Shown here piece after piece: positions 1-6,041 of a stretch of DNA of 6,185 nt (position 1 is its first letter; each line of letters starts with the position of its first letter). The position numbers were made by a program, and so were the translations under genes. Under the pieces are notes generated by a model. That model was not told where the DNA came from. It saw only the letters and a program-made list of their open reading frames with translations, and did no database searches. The stretch is taken from NCBI GenBank assembly GCA_900555605.1, contig USLW01000130.1, forward strand, positions 1-6,185, written 5' to 3'. The DNA is from an uncultured Clostridium sp. GTDB lineage: Bacteria > Bacillota > Clostridia > UBA1212 > UBA1255.

Positions 1-1314
1 GCCTATTTGTATGACGATAACGGAAATGTAGAAAAGGAAATTCCCGTAACGTTTGCTTCTTATCAAGAAGCGGCAGCGGTTGAAGAACCGGATCCCGCAG
101 AATACGGTGTTTGGGTACCGGGAATTCCTGTGCTGGTTGAACGCGGGCTGGAGCAGGTTCATTGCGCCGACTGGCTGAGAGGCCTGATTCTCGATGGTAT
201 CATCGGCGGGGTCGGTGCAGTACTCGGATTTGTCCCTCAGATGCTGGTACTGTTCATATTCCTCGCATTTCTGGAGTCCTGCGGATATATGGCGCGTATT
301 GCTTTTGTAATGGACCGCATTTTCCGTAAATTTGGTCTTTCCGGTAAATCGTTCATTCCAATGCTGATCGGAACCGGCTGCGGAATTCCCGGAATTATGG
401 CAAGCCGTACGATTGAAAACGAACGGGACCGCCGAATGACGGTTATGACGACTACCTTTATTCCGTGCGGCGCAAAGCTTCCGATCATCGCACTGATTGC
501 CGGCGCTTTATTCGGCGGCGCGTGGTGGGTAGCGCCAAGTGCGTATTTTATCGGAATTGCAGCCATTATCATATCCGGTATTATGCTGAAAAAGACAAAA
601 ATCTTTTCAGGCGATCCTGCACCGTTTGTAATGGAGCTTCCTGCCTATCATTTGCCGACTGCAGGCAACATTCTGCGCAGTATGTGGGAGCGCGCATGGT
701 CTTTTATAAAAAAGGCCGGAACCGTTATTTTACTGTCTGCAATCGTTCTTTGGTTCCTGCAGAGCTTTGGCGTGGAGGACGGCAGCTTCGGTATGGTTGC
801 AGATTTAAATAACTCGATTCTTGCCGCTATCGGCAACGGTATCGCTTGGCTCTTTGCACCGCTGGGGTGGGGAAATTGGCAGGCGGCGGTTGCAACCTTT
901 ACGGGACTGATTGCAAAAGAAAATGTTGTGGGTACTTTCGGTGTCCTATTCGGCGGCTTCGAAGAGGTTGCGGAAAACGGCTGGCAGATATGGGCGAATA
1001 TGAGAGATGTCTTTACACCGCTCTCCGCATTTTCCTTCCTGATTTTCAATTTGCTGTGCGCACCTTGTTTTGCAGCCATGGGAGCTATCAAGCGTGAAAT
1101 GAACTCTGCAAAGTGGACATTCTTTGCAATCGGATACCAGTGTGTTTTTGCCTATGCGGTTTCTTTGATTGTATATCAGCTGGGTATGCTCTTTACCGGT
1201 GCCGGAAGCGTGATCGGTTCGATCGCAGCTTTTGCAATTCTGGCGGTTATGGTATATATGCTTTTGCGTCCGTATAAAGAAAGCGATACCTTAAAAAGAG
1301 AGATAAAAATATAA
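1..1314 (+). CDS. feoB: Ferrous iron transport protein B, C-terminal membrane part (5' truncated by window edge)
   Basis: FeoB imports Fe(II) across the cytoplasmic membrane, using an N-terminal G-protein domain to control a polytopic membrane domain. The frame is open from base 1 with no start in view. The 437 residues visible begin in the segment leading into the membrane domain, so the GTPase motifs (G1-G5) lie upstream, outside the window; the TTG at base 7 is an internal Leu codon. Diagnostic FeoB motifs are GYMARIAFVMDR, then GTGCGIPGIMASRT (Cys at visible residue 127), then FIPCGAKLP (Cys 156), the first Gate region. The second half carries GLIAKENVVGTFGVLFG and LLCAPCFAAMGAIKRE (Cys 353 and 356). 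These membrane Cys residues are characteristic of the family and have been proposed to lie on the iron path. The protein ends in a basic tail (LKREIKI). A terminator follows 58 bases after the stop. feoA is not in the window. Family assignment is very secure. Confidence 0.97.
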   Translation, partial: AYLYDDNGNVEKEIPVTFASYQEAAAVEEPDPAEYGVWVPGIPVLVERGLEQVHCADWLRGLILDGIIGGVGAVLGFVPQMLVLFIFLAFLESCGYMARIAFVMDRIFRKFGLSGKSFIPMLIGTGCGIPGIMASRTIENERDRRMTVMTTTFIPCGAKLPIIALIAGALFGGAWWVAPSAYFIGIAAIIISGIMLKKTKIFSGDPAPFVMELPAYHLPTAGNILRSMWERAWSFIKKAGTVILLSAIVLWFLQSFGVEDGSFGMVADLNNSILAAIGNGIAWLFAPLGWGNWQAAVATFTGLIAKENVVGTFGVLFGGFEEVAENGWQIWANMRDVFTPLSAFSFLIFNLLCAPCFAAMGAIKREMNSAKWTFFAIGYQCVFAYAVSLIVYQLGMLFTGAGSVIGSIAAFAILAVMVYMLLRPYKESDTLKREIKI

Positions 1315-1372
1315 CAGAAACCACGGCGGATACGGCACAACCTAAAATGTTGCGCAAAGCGAAACCGAACAG

Positions 1373-1407
1373 CGGAGTGTGGAGTTTAGTTCCGCACTCC
1401 GTTTTTT
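1373..1407 (+). terminator. Intrinsic terminator after feoB
   Basis: An 11-base-pair stem is formed by 1373-1383 (CGGAGTGTGGA) and 1391-1401 (TCCGCACTCCG), with a single G-U wobble at 1380/1394 and a 7-base loop. Six T residues follow at 1402-1407. This is a textbook Rho-independent terminator. It separates feoB from the downstream ABC genes and argues against any ABC start codon lying upstream of 1407. Confidence 0.9.
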
Positions 1408-1444
1408 GTATGCAGCGCAGCTTTCAAATTGCACACAAAGAAAC

Positions 1445-1449
1445 GGAGG
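1445..1449 (+). promoter_or_regulatory. Ribosome binding site fixing the ABC ATPase start
   Basis: GGAGG lies 7 bases before the ATG at 1457. The frame stays open upstream to an ATG at 1379, but that codon sits inside the terminator stem, so the Shine-Dalgarno at 1445 decides the start. I saw no convincing promoter in the 49 bases between terminator and ATG. Confidence 0.85.
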
Positions 1450-1456
1450 CGTCGAC

Positions 1457-2155
1457 ATGTTTTTACTGCTGAATAGCATCGTCAAATACTATGGAGAAGG
1501 AGACTCTCGTATACAGGTATTAAAAAGAATCAGTATATCTATTGAGAAAGGACAAGTCTGCGTTCTGCTCGGTCCCTCCGGTTCCGGTAAATCCACATTG
1601 CTGAATATCATCGGAGGAATCGAAACCGCGGACGAAGGTAGCGTCTATATAAACGGCGCGCGGTTATGCGACATGAATGAAAAGCGCCTCTCCTTATACC
1701 GCAGAAATCATTTAGGATATGTGTTTCAGTTCTATAATCTGATACCAAATCTGACGGTAAAAGAAAATATCGAAGTCGGCGCTTTTTTATCAAAAAGCCC
1801 TTTGGATGTGGAGGAGCTTCTGCATACCCTCGGACTTTGGGAGCATAAAGATAAAATTCCGAATCAGCTTTCTGGCGGACAGCAGCAGCGGACGGCAATC
1901 GGACGCGCAATTGTAAAAAATCCAGATATTCTTTTATGTGACGAACCCACCGGGGCATTAGACTATCAAACATCAAAGGATATTTTAAAGCTGATCGAAC
2001 GGATCAATCAGAAATACGGAAACACTGTGATCATTGTAACACACAACGATGCGATTAAAAATATGGCGGATCAGATCATTCAGCTGCGTGACGGCGCGGT
2101 GCGCAGAGCCTATTTAAATGAGGGAAAAATACCGGCCGCTGAATTGGAATGGTGA
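1457..2155 (+). CDS. ABC transporter ATP-binding protein, LolD/MacB-like export family
   Basis: This is the cytoplasmic ATPase that powers the permease encoded next to it. From the ATG at 1457 it is 232 residues, the usual size for LolD/MacB-type single-domain ATPases. All nucleotide-binding elements are intact: Walker [10 protein letters not shown] (39-47), Q-loop Gln91 in VFQFYNLIP, signature LSGGQ (138-142) followed by QQR, Walker B ILLCDEP (158-164) with catalytic Glu163, D-loop GALD (166-169) and H-loop His196 in VTHND. The phrases [17 protein letters not shown] and EPTGALD are typical of ATPases that work with FtsX-fold permeases in lipoprotein, peptide or antibiotic handling. The stop codon TGA (2153-2155) overlaps the ribosome binding site of the permease gene, suggesting translational coupling. 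Substrate is unknown. The promoter is not visible; expression may depend on read-through of the feoB terminator or on a promoter I did not recognise. Confidence 0.95.
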   Translation: MFLLLNSIVKYYGEGDSRIQVLKRISISIEKGQVCVLLGPSGSGKSTLLNIIGGIETADEGSVYINGARLCDMNEKRLSLYRRNHLGYVFQFYNLIPNLTVKENIEVGAFLSKSPLDVEELLHTLGLWEHKDKIPNQLSGGQQQRTAIGRAIVKNPDILLCDEPTGALDYQTSKDILKLIERINQKYGNTVIIVTHNDAIKNMADQIIQLRDGAVRRAYLNEGKIPAAELEW

Positions 2156-2159
2156 GGTG
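2154..2159 (+). promoter_or_regulatory. Ribosome binding site fixing the permease start
   Basis: GAGGTG ends 7 bases before the ATG at 2167 and overlaps the stop codon of the ATPase gene. An in-frame ATG at 2149, inside the end of the ATPase gene, has no comparable site and would add only six residues (MVRCPA), so 2167 is preferred. Confidence 0.8.
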
Positions 2160-2166
2160 TCCCGCA

Positions 2167-4413
2167 ATGAAAAATCCATTGACAAGACGACTGTACAGAG
2201 AACTGCAGCATGATCTCGGGAAGTACGTGGCGATATTTCTTTTTCTGACCGCAACCATTGGATTTATATCCGGCTTTTTGGTTGCTGATGGAAGTATGAA
2301 GCGCGCCTATGATGACAGCTTCCAAAAGTATCATATTGAAGACGGCCATTTTTTGCTTGCGGAGCAGGCTTCTCCCGAATTGCTTGCACTGCTGGAGGAG
2401 CAGGACATTACTATTTATGAAAATTTCTATACAGAACGGACCACCCCGGAGGAACATACAATCCGTTTTTTTGCAGAACGAAAGGAGGTAAATCTTGCCG
2501 CGCTTCTGCAGGGAAGCTTTCCAGCAGAAGCCCTGGAGATTGCAATTGACCGTTTGTACGCTGAAAATAACGGACTTTCTGTAGGGGATGTACTGACGGC
2601 GGGAAATCAACAATATCGAATCTCCGGACTGGTTGCCTTATCAGATTACAGTGCACTGTTTAAGAGCAATACAGATATGATGTTTGATGCACAGAAATTT
2701 AGCGTAGCGCTGGTTACAGACAGTACATTTCAGACATTTCCTGAAAATACACACATGTATTGCTATTCCTGGACAGAAAACAACAAAGCGCTAACGGAAG
2801 AAGAAAAAAAATATCGGGCAGACGCTCTTTTAACGCTTCTGAGCAGAAATGCAGTACTTACTGATTTTGTAAAGCAGGCGGATAATCAGGCAATCCAATT
2901 TACCGGTGAGGATATGGGCAGCGATAAAGCAATGATGACATGGATGCTATATATTGTAATAGCGGTAATGGCTTTTATCTTTGCTGTCACTGCAAGTAAT
3001 ACCGTAGAAGCGGAGGCGCGGGCAATCGGAACACTGCGTGCTTCCGGATATACAAAAGGAGAACTGCTCCGGCATTATCTCGTGATGCCTGTTTTGATCG
3101 CATTTGCAGCGGCTCTGGTGGGGAATCTGCTGGGATACACAATATTCAAATGGATCGTTGTGGACATGTATTACGGCAGCTATTCCCTGCCAGCTTATGA
3201 GACTGTGTGGAATGCGGAGGCATTTCTGCTCACTACAGTGGTTCCCTGCATGATCATGCTGATAATCAATCTGCTTGTTTTAGCCCGAAAGCTTTCCCTG
3301 TCTCCATTAAAATTTTTACGAAGAGATTTAAGCAGGCATAAAAAGAAAAAAGCAGTAAGACTCCCTTTGTTCGGTTTTTTTACGCGTTTTCGGCTGCGCA
3401 TAATTTTCCAGAATATACCGGCATATCTTACGATGTGTATTGGTATTATACTCGCCAATATTCTTTTACTCTTCGGTATGATCATGTCTCCGCTGCTTGA
3501 ACACTTCAAAACAGATGTGATCAGCAGCCAAATCGCACATTATCAATATATTCTCAAATTTCCAGCTGAAACGGCTGTCCGGAGCGCTGAAAAATATGCG
3601 GTAACCTCTTTACTGACAGAAAATCGTGCAGAGGAAATAACGATCTACGGAATATCCGAAAAATCAGAATATCTATCTGCACTTTCTCTGCCAAAGGATG
3701 AGAAAGCCGTCATTTTATCCGACGGCTTTCTGGAGAAGTTCGGACTCTCGGTAGGGGACTGCGTAACATTAAAGGAAAAATATACGGATCAGGCGTATAC
3801 CTTTCAGATCTCCGGCAGATACCATTATGCGGCGGCATTAGCCGTATTTATGGAAATCGATATGTTTAACAGCGTTTTTAAGCAGCCTGCAGATTTTTAT
3901 TCCGGTTATTTCTCTAACGAAAAGCTCTGCGACATCGACAACGCCCAAATTGCCGCTGTTATTACCCAGCATGATCTGACTGTTATTGCAGATCAGTTAG
4001 ACGATTCAATGGGACGCATTTTACCTTTATTCGGCGGATTTTCAGTACTTCTTTATATACTGATGATATATCTGCTGTCAAAAATGGTATTGGAAAAAAA
4101 TGCGTCTTCTATCTCGATAGTCAAAATATTGGGATATCAGGAAAAGGAGATCAGCCAGCTGTATATTTGGGCGACTGCAATTGTCGTTGTAGCTTCGATT
4201 TTGATCAGTTTGCCGCTTTCTTATTTTGTAATGAAGGGAATTTACTATATTATGATGCAGGAAATCAACGGATGGATCACCTTCTATATTAACCCGCTTA
4301 CATTTTTATGGATTTTTGTGATCGGCGTAATCTCTTATGCGTTGATCGGTTTGCTGCATTATCAAAAAATAAAGAAGATTCCTATGGAAGAGGCGCTGAA
4401 AAATGCGGAATAA
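2167..4413 (+). CDS. FtsX-like ABC transporter permease with duplicated halves
   Basis: This is the 748-residue membrane partner of the preceding ATPase. By eye it has eight membrane segments: about 20-40, 259-277, 305-327, 353-372, 420-438, 619-637, 667-690 and 711-730. Two large ectodomains lie between the first and second (about 41-257) and between the fifth and sixth (about 439-618). The layout is one TM, ectodomain, FtsX-type three-TM block, repeated twice. Both blocks carry a cytoplasmic coupling-type motif: AIGTLRASGYTKGEL (286-300) and ISIVKILGYQEKEI (649-662). Both ectodomains carry the same hexapeptide GLSVGD (136-141 and 526-531) before a beta-rich IxG stretch, so the duplication is still readable. 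A basic linker (RRDLSRHKKKKAVR, about 388-401) joins the halves. Such permeases usually act by mechanotransmission, moving or sensing lipids, lipoproteins or peptides outside the membrane rather than passing substrates through a channel. There is no signal for a particular substrate, and no terminator is visible after the gene. Confidence 0.93.
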   Translation: MKNPLTRRLYRELQHDLGKYVAIFLFLTATIGFISGFLVADGSMKRAYDDSFQKYHIEDGHFLLAEQASPELLALLEEQDITIYENFYTERTTPEEHTIRFFAERKEVNLAALLQGSFPAEALEIAIDRLYAENNGLSVGDVLTAGNQQYRISGLVALSDYSALFKSNTDMMFDAQKFSVALVTDSTFQTFPENTHMYCYSWTENNKALTEEEKKYRADALLTLLSRNAVLTDFVKQADNQAIQFTGEDMGSDKAMMTWMLYIVIAVMAFIFAVTASNTVEAEARAIGTLRASGYTKGELLRHYLVMPVLIAFAAALVGNLLGYTIFKWIVVDMYYGSYSLPAYETVWNAEAFLLTTVVPCMIMLIINLLVLARKLSLSPLKFLRRDLSRHKKKKAVRLPLFGFFTRFRLRIIFQNIPAYLTMCIGIILANILLLFGMIMSPLLEHFKTDVISSQIAHYQYILKFPAETAVRSAEKYAVTSLLTENRAEEITIYGISEKSEYLSALSLPKDEKAVILSDGFLEKFGLSVGDCVTLKEKYTDQAYTFQISGRYHYAAALAVFMEIDMFNSVFKQPADFYSGYFSNEKLCDIDNAQIAAVITQHDLTVIADQLDDSMGRILPLFGGFSVLLYILMIYLLSKMVLEKNASSISIVKILGYQEKEISQLYIWATAIVVVASILISLPLSYFVMKGIYYIMMQEINGWITFYINPLTFLWIFVIGVISYALIGLLHYQKIKKIPMEEALKNAE

Positions 4414-4443
4414 AAAAATATGCAGAAAAATTTACAGCATATC

Positions 4444-4472
4444 TTGACAGCAGAAGAACCTTATGGTATTCT
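4444..4472 (+). promoter_or_regulatory. Sigma-A-type promoter of the DUF2325-DUF3793-flavodoxin operon
   Basis: The -35 box TTGACA (4444-4449) matches consensus exactly. A 17-base spacer leads to TATTCT (4467-4472), preceded by TG at 4464-4465 in the extended -10 position. Transcription would begin near 4479, giving a leader of roughly 110 bases before the ATG at 4592. The -10 box and the expected start point lie within the first inverted repeat, so binding there would block RNA polymerase. Confidence 0.8.
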
Positions 4473-4501
4473 TTTGGTTAGTTTTAGCTAACCAAAAGAA
4501 T
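4468..4501. promoter_or_regulatory. Operator 1: perfect 14+14 inverted repeat over the -10 and start site
   Basis: ATTCTTTTGGTTAG (4468-4481) and its exact complement CTAACCAAAAGAAT (4488-4501) flank six bases. The core is GGTTAG-N6-CTAACC (4476-4493). This resembles the TTAG/CTAA dyads bound by DtxR/IdeR-type metal-dependent repressors. Its position over the -10 box fits repression when the metal is plentiful. The regulator identity is inferred; Fur-family binding is not excluded, though the dyad does not look like a typical Fur box. Confidence 0.72.
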
Positions 4502-4540
4502 GCTTCTGGGGATGATTTCGTTGTTTTTTTTGGGGAGTAC

Positions 4541-4558
4541 GGTTAGTTTAAACTAACC
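4541..4558. promoter_or_regulatory. Operator 2: 18-base perfect palindrome in the leader
   Basis: GGTTAGTTTAAACTAACC is a perfect palindrome with the same GGTTAG-N6-CTAACC core as operator 1, and CAAA also follows at its right edge. The two centres (4484.5 and 4549.5) are 65 bases apart, close to six helical turns. It lies about 60 bases downstream of the predicted start point, so it could act as a roadblock, support DNA looping with operator 1, or cover a second weak promoter (TTGTTT at 4521, N17, TAGTTT at 4544). Confidence 0.7.
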
Positions 4559-4591
4559 AAAGGCGGCTGAAAAAGAAAGGGGTGTTAAGAA

Positions 4592-4924
4592 ATGGCAGAG
4601 AAAGAATATGCTGAAGGAAATATGGATATCGTAATTGTGGGAGGCAATGAAGGAATGGAATGTCAATATGTTGATATCTGTAAATGCTACGGCTGCAAAG
4701 CAAAAGTTTTTACAAAGGAAAACGGTTCGCTGAAAAAGAAAATAGGATGTCCGGATCTATTAATTCTGTTTACAAATACCGTATCGCACAAGATGGTAAT
4801 CAGTGCTGCGCAGGAAGCAAAAAAAAATCATATTTCTGTGGTACGGGCCCATACCAGCAGTGCTACGGCACTGCATACAATTTTATCATCCCATTGTACG
4901 GCACAGCGCTGTACTGCATTTTGA
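4592..4924 (+). CDS. DUF2325 family protein
   Basis: This 110-residue protein matches my memory of the DUF2325 family. It has an N-terminal beta strand with a glycine turn (IVIVGGNEGME, 13-23), a conserved middle LKKKIGCPDLLILFTNTVSH (47-66), and a C-terminal SVVRAHTSSATAL (82-94). The alternating hydrophobic strands and helices suggest a small Rossmann-like alpha/beta fold; there is no signal peptide or membrane segment, so it should be cytosolic. It is rich in possible metal or redox ligands: Cys 24, 30, 32, 35, 53, 102 and 107, with C-x-C-x2-C at 30-35, and His 66, 87, 95 and 101. The biochemical function is not established. The start at 4592 is supported by AGGGGTG (4578-4584); an internal ATG at 4622, nearer the usual family start, has a weaker, closely spaced site. 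It is first in the operator-controlled operon, and its stop overlaps the next gene's ribosome binding site. Confidence 0.88.
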   Translation: MAEKEYAEGNMDIVIVGGNEGMECQYVDICKCYGCKAKVFTKENGSLKKKIGCPDLLILFTNTVSHKMVISAAQEAKKNHISVVRAHTSSATALHTILSSHCTAQRCTAF

Positions 4925-4932
4925 GGAGTATT

Positions 4933-5484
4933 ATGCTTGATCGATATTTGATTGATTATTGTGCGCCGACCTTAGCTTCACTGAAAACGGCCAACCTGTT
5001 CACTTGTAATTATAATAACTGGAGAGCGCTGCTGGCACAAATCCGTTTTTACAATCGCCAGTTCAGCAGCAAGGGAATTATATTAATCATTTTACGAAAA
5101 CGGAAAAATACGGCACTTATATATGTTTGCCGAAAGTCAAGACTGGAACAGGATCTGCAAAAGCCGGAGACAGCTCTTTTTTTATCAGAATGCGGGTATT
5201 GCTGCAATGATGCGGACAATGCGCTGAAGCAGCTAAAAAGAAGACTGTTTGAAAACCGCTCATTTCCGCATGAAATTGGGCTGTTTCTCGGCTATCCCTT
5301 GGACGATGTCATTGGATTCATTCGTAATGAAGGGAGAAACTGCAAATATACAGGCTTCTGGAAGGTATACTGTAACGAAGAAGAGGCCGCCAGAATATTT
5401 GAAAAATTCAGAAAATGCAGGGATGTTTATATGCGTCTTTGGCAGCAGGGAAAAAGTGTTCTGCAGCTCACAGTAGCCGCTTAA
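4933..5484 (+). CDS. DUF3793 family protein
   Basis: This 183-residue protein of unknown function carries hallmarks I associate with DUF3793: CAPTLASLKTANLF (10-23), FPHEIGLFLGYPLDDVIGFI (111-130), GRNCKYTGFWKVY (134-146) and KCRDVYMRLWQQG (161-173). It contains nine Cys residues (10, 25, 66, 87, 90, 91, 137, 147, 162), including a C-x2-CC cluster at 87-91. I see no signal peptide or transmembrane helix, so it is probably cytosolic. The frame is open upstream to 4684, but that stretch overlaps the DUF2325 gene and lacks family similarity. The ATG at 4933 is preceded by GAGGAG (4923-4928), which overlaps the upstream stop codon TGA (4922-4924), indicating translational coupling. From memory, this family is often found beside flavodoxin and iron-transport genes in Clostridia, as here; a redox or metal-related role is an inference only. 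Confidence 0.9.
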   Translation: MLDRYLIDYCAPTLASLKTANLFTCNYNNWRALLAQIRFYNRQFSSKGIILIILRKRKNTALIYVCRKSRLEQDLQKPETALFLSECGYCCNDADNALKQLKRRLFENRSFPHEIGLFLGYPLDDVIGFIRNEGRNCKYTGFWKVYCNEEEAARIFEKFRKCRDVYMRLWQQGKSVLQLTVAA

Positions 5485-5502
5485 CATAAAAATCTAAAAG
5501 AA

Positions 5503-5508
5503 GAGGAG
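5503..5508 (+). promoter_or_regulatory. Ribosome binding site favouring the second flavodoxin ATG
   Basis: GAGGAG ends 3 bases before an ATG at 5512 and 9 bases before an in-frame ATG at 5518. A 3-base gap is too short for efficient initiation, and flavodoxins of this type usually begin M-S/K-K-I. The start at 5518 is therefore preferred, although 5512 would add only Met-Asp. Confidence 0.65.
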
Positions 5509-5517
5509 TTTATGGAT

Positions 5518-5940
5518 ATGAGTAAAATCGCAGTTGTTTATTGGAGCGGTACCGGCAATACGGAGATGATGGCGCAGAAGGTTTTAGAAGGTGCAAAAGC
5601 AGCCGGTGCGGAGGCATCGACTTTTACTTCTGCCGTATTCAGTGCCAATATGATGGATCAATTTGATGCCATCGCCTTTGGCTGCCCGTCTATGGGGGCG
5701 GAACAGCTGGAGGAAAGTGAATTTGAGCCGATGTTCAGTGCATGCGAGTCAAAGCTAAATGGTAAAAAGATTGCGCTGTTCGGGTCCTACGGCTGGGGAG
5801 ACGGAGAATGGATGCGCACTTGGGAGGAAACCTGCAGCCGTGACGGCGCCGTCTTTGCTTGTGACAGTGTCATCTGCAACGAAGCTCCGGACGATGCGGC
5901 GGAAGCGGCCTGCTTTGAACTGGGAAAGGCACTTGCCTAA
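5518..5940 (+). CDS. Flavodoxin (short-chain, clostridial type)
   Basis: Flavodoxin is a cytosolic FMN protein that carries low-potential electrons and can replace ferredoxin when iron is scarce. The 140 residues match the short-chain group typified by Clostridium beijerinckii and Megasphaera flavodoxins. The phosphate-binding loop is SGTGNT (10-15). The isoalloxazine loop is CPSMGAEQLEESEFEP (56-71), in which Met59-Gly60 match the Met-Gly whose peptide flips on reduction; the Asp next to that Gly in C. beijerinckii is Ala61 here. The second flavin loop is GSYGWGDGEWMRTW (89-102), with Trp93 in the position that stacks on the flavin. No long-chain insertion is present. Cys residues at 56, 76, 106, 115, 120 and 132 are not in an iron-sulfur pattern. 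The gene starts 33 bases after the DUF3793 stop and shares its operon; a bidirectional hairpin follows. The partner enzyme is not identifiable from the window. Confidence 0.95.
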   Translation: MSKIAVVYWSGTGNTEMMAQKVLEGAKAAGAEASTFTSAVFSANMMDQFDAIAFGCPSMGAEQLEESEFEPMFSACESKLNGKKIALFGSYGWGDGEWMRTWEETCSRDGAVFACDSVICNEAPDDAAEAACFELGKALA

Positions 5941-5979
5941 ATAAAAAATAGCCAATTTCGCGCGCCTCTTTTGTATAGC

Positions 5980-6017
5980 AAAAGGACGATCATCCAAATG
6001 AGATGACCGCCCTTTTT
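5980..6017. terminator. Bidirectional intrinsic terminator between convergent genes
   Basis: Bases 5980-5994 pair with 6002-6016 around a 7-base loop, with two A-C mismatches (5989/6007 and 5986/6010). On the plus strand the stem ends in TTTTT (6013-6017); on the minus strand the complement of AAAA (5980-5983) gives a T run. It is placed to end the flavodoxin operon and also the convergent minus-strand gene that stops at 6042. Confidence 0.75.
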
Positions 6018-6041
6018 GAAAGTGCAGGAAAAGCTTTTGGC

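Noticed and set aside
237..572. Antisense open frames opposite feoB, the ABC genes, DUF3793 and flavodoxin (for example 237-572, 648-1091, 2110-2613, 3195-3509, 5260-5487, 5755-5997)
   Set aside because: They lie opposite well-supported genes, show no recognisable domains or ribosome binding sites, and have low-complexity shadow-like composition.
1379..1456. N-terminal extension of the ABC ATPase from an ATG at 1379
   Set aside because: It starts inside the feoB terminator stem, has no ribosome binding site, and adds 26 residues with no family similarity; the ATG at 1457 has a good GGAGG.
1347..1481. Small open frame after feoB, considered as a FeoB-associated Cys-rich membrane protein
   Set aside because: The translation has no hydrophobic segment or Cys-rich tail, lacks a ribosome binding site, and overlaps the terminator and the ABC start.
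4418..4442. ATATGC...GCATAT inverted repeat after the permease
   Set aside because: Six AT-rich pairs with a 13-base loop and no T run; too weak for a terminator.
4420..4491. 23-residue open frame beginning ATGCAG after the permease
   Set aside because: It has no Shine-Dalgarno and runs straight through the promoter and operator 1.
4468..4501. Operator 1 read as a transcription terminator for the ABC genes
   Set aside because: The stem is AT-rich and is not followed directly by a T run; the T8 run at 4524-4531 is over 20 bases away. The dyad overlaps a -10 box and its core recurs at 4541, which fits an operator better.
4512..4556. 14-residue possible leader peptide in the 5' leader
   Set aside because: Only a G run directly touching the ATG precedes it, there is no run of regulatory codons, and it ends inside operator 2; chance is the simpler explanation.
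4684..4932. 83-codon extension of the DUF3793 gene, overlapping the DUF2325 gene
   Set aside because: The stretch is an out-of-frame shadow of DUF2325. The ATG at 4933 has its own GAGGAG and begins right before the conserved CAPTL motif region.
5968..5984. CTTTTG-TATAG-CAAAAG hairpin after the flavodoxin gene
   Set aside because: It has only six AT-rich pairs and no T run on the plus strand. It overlaps the stronger hairpin at 5980-6016 and may be fortuitous.
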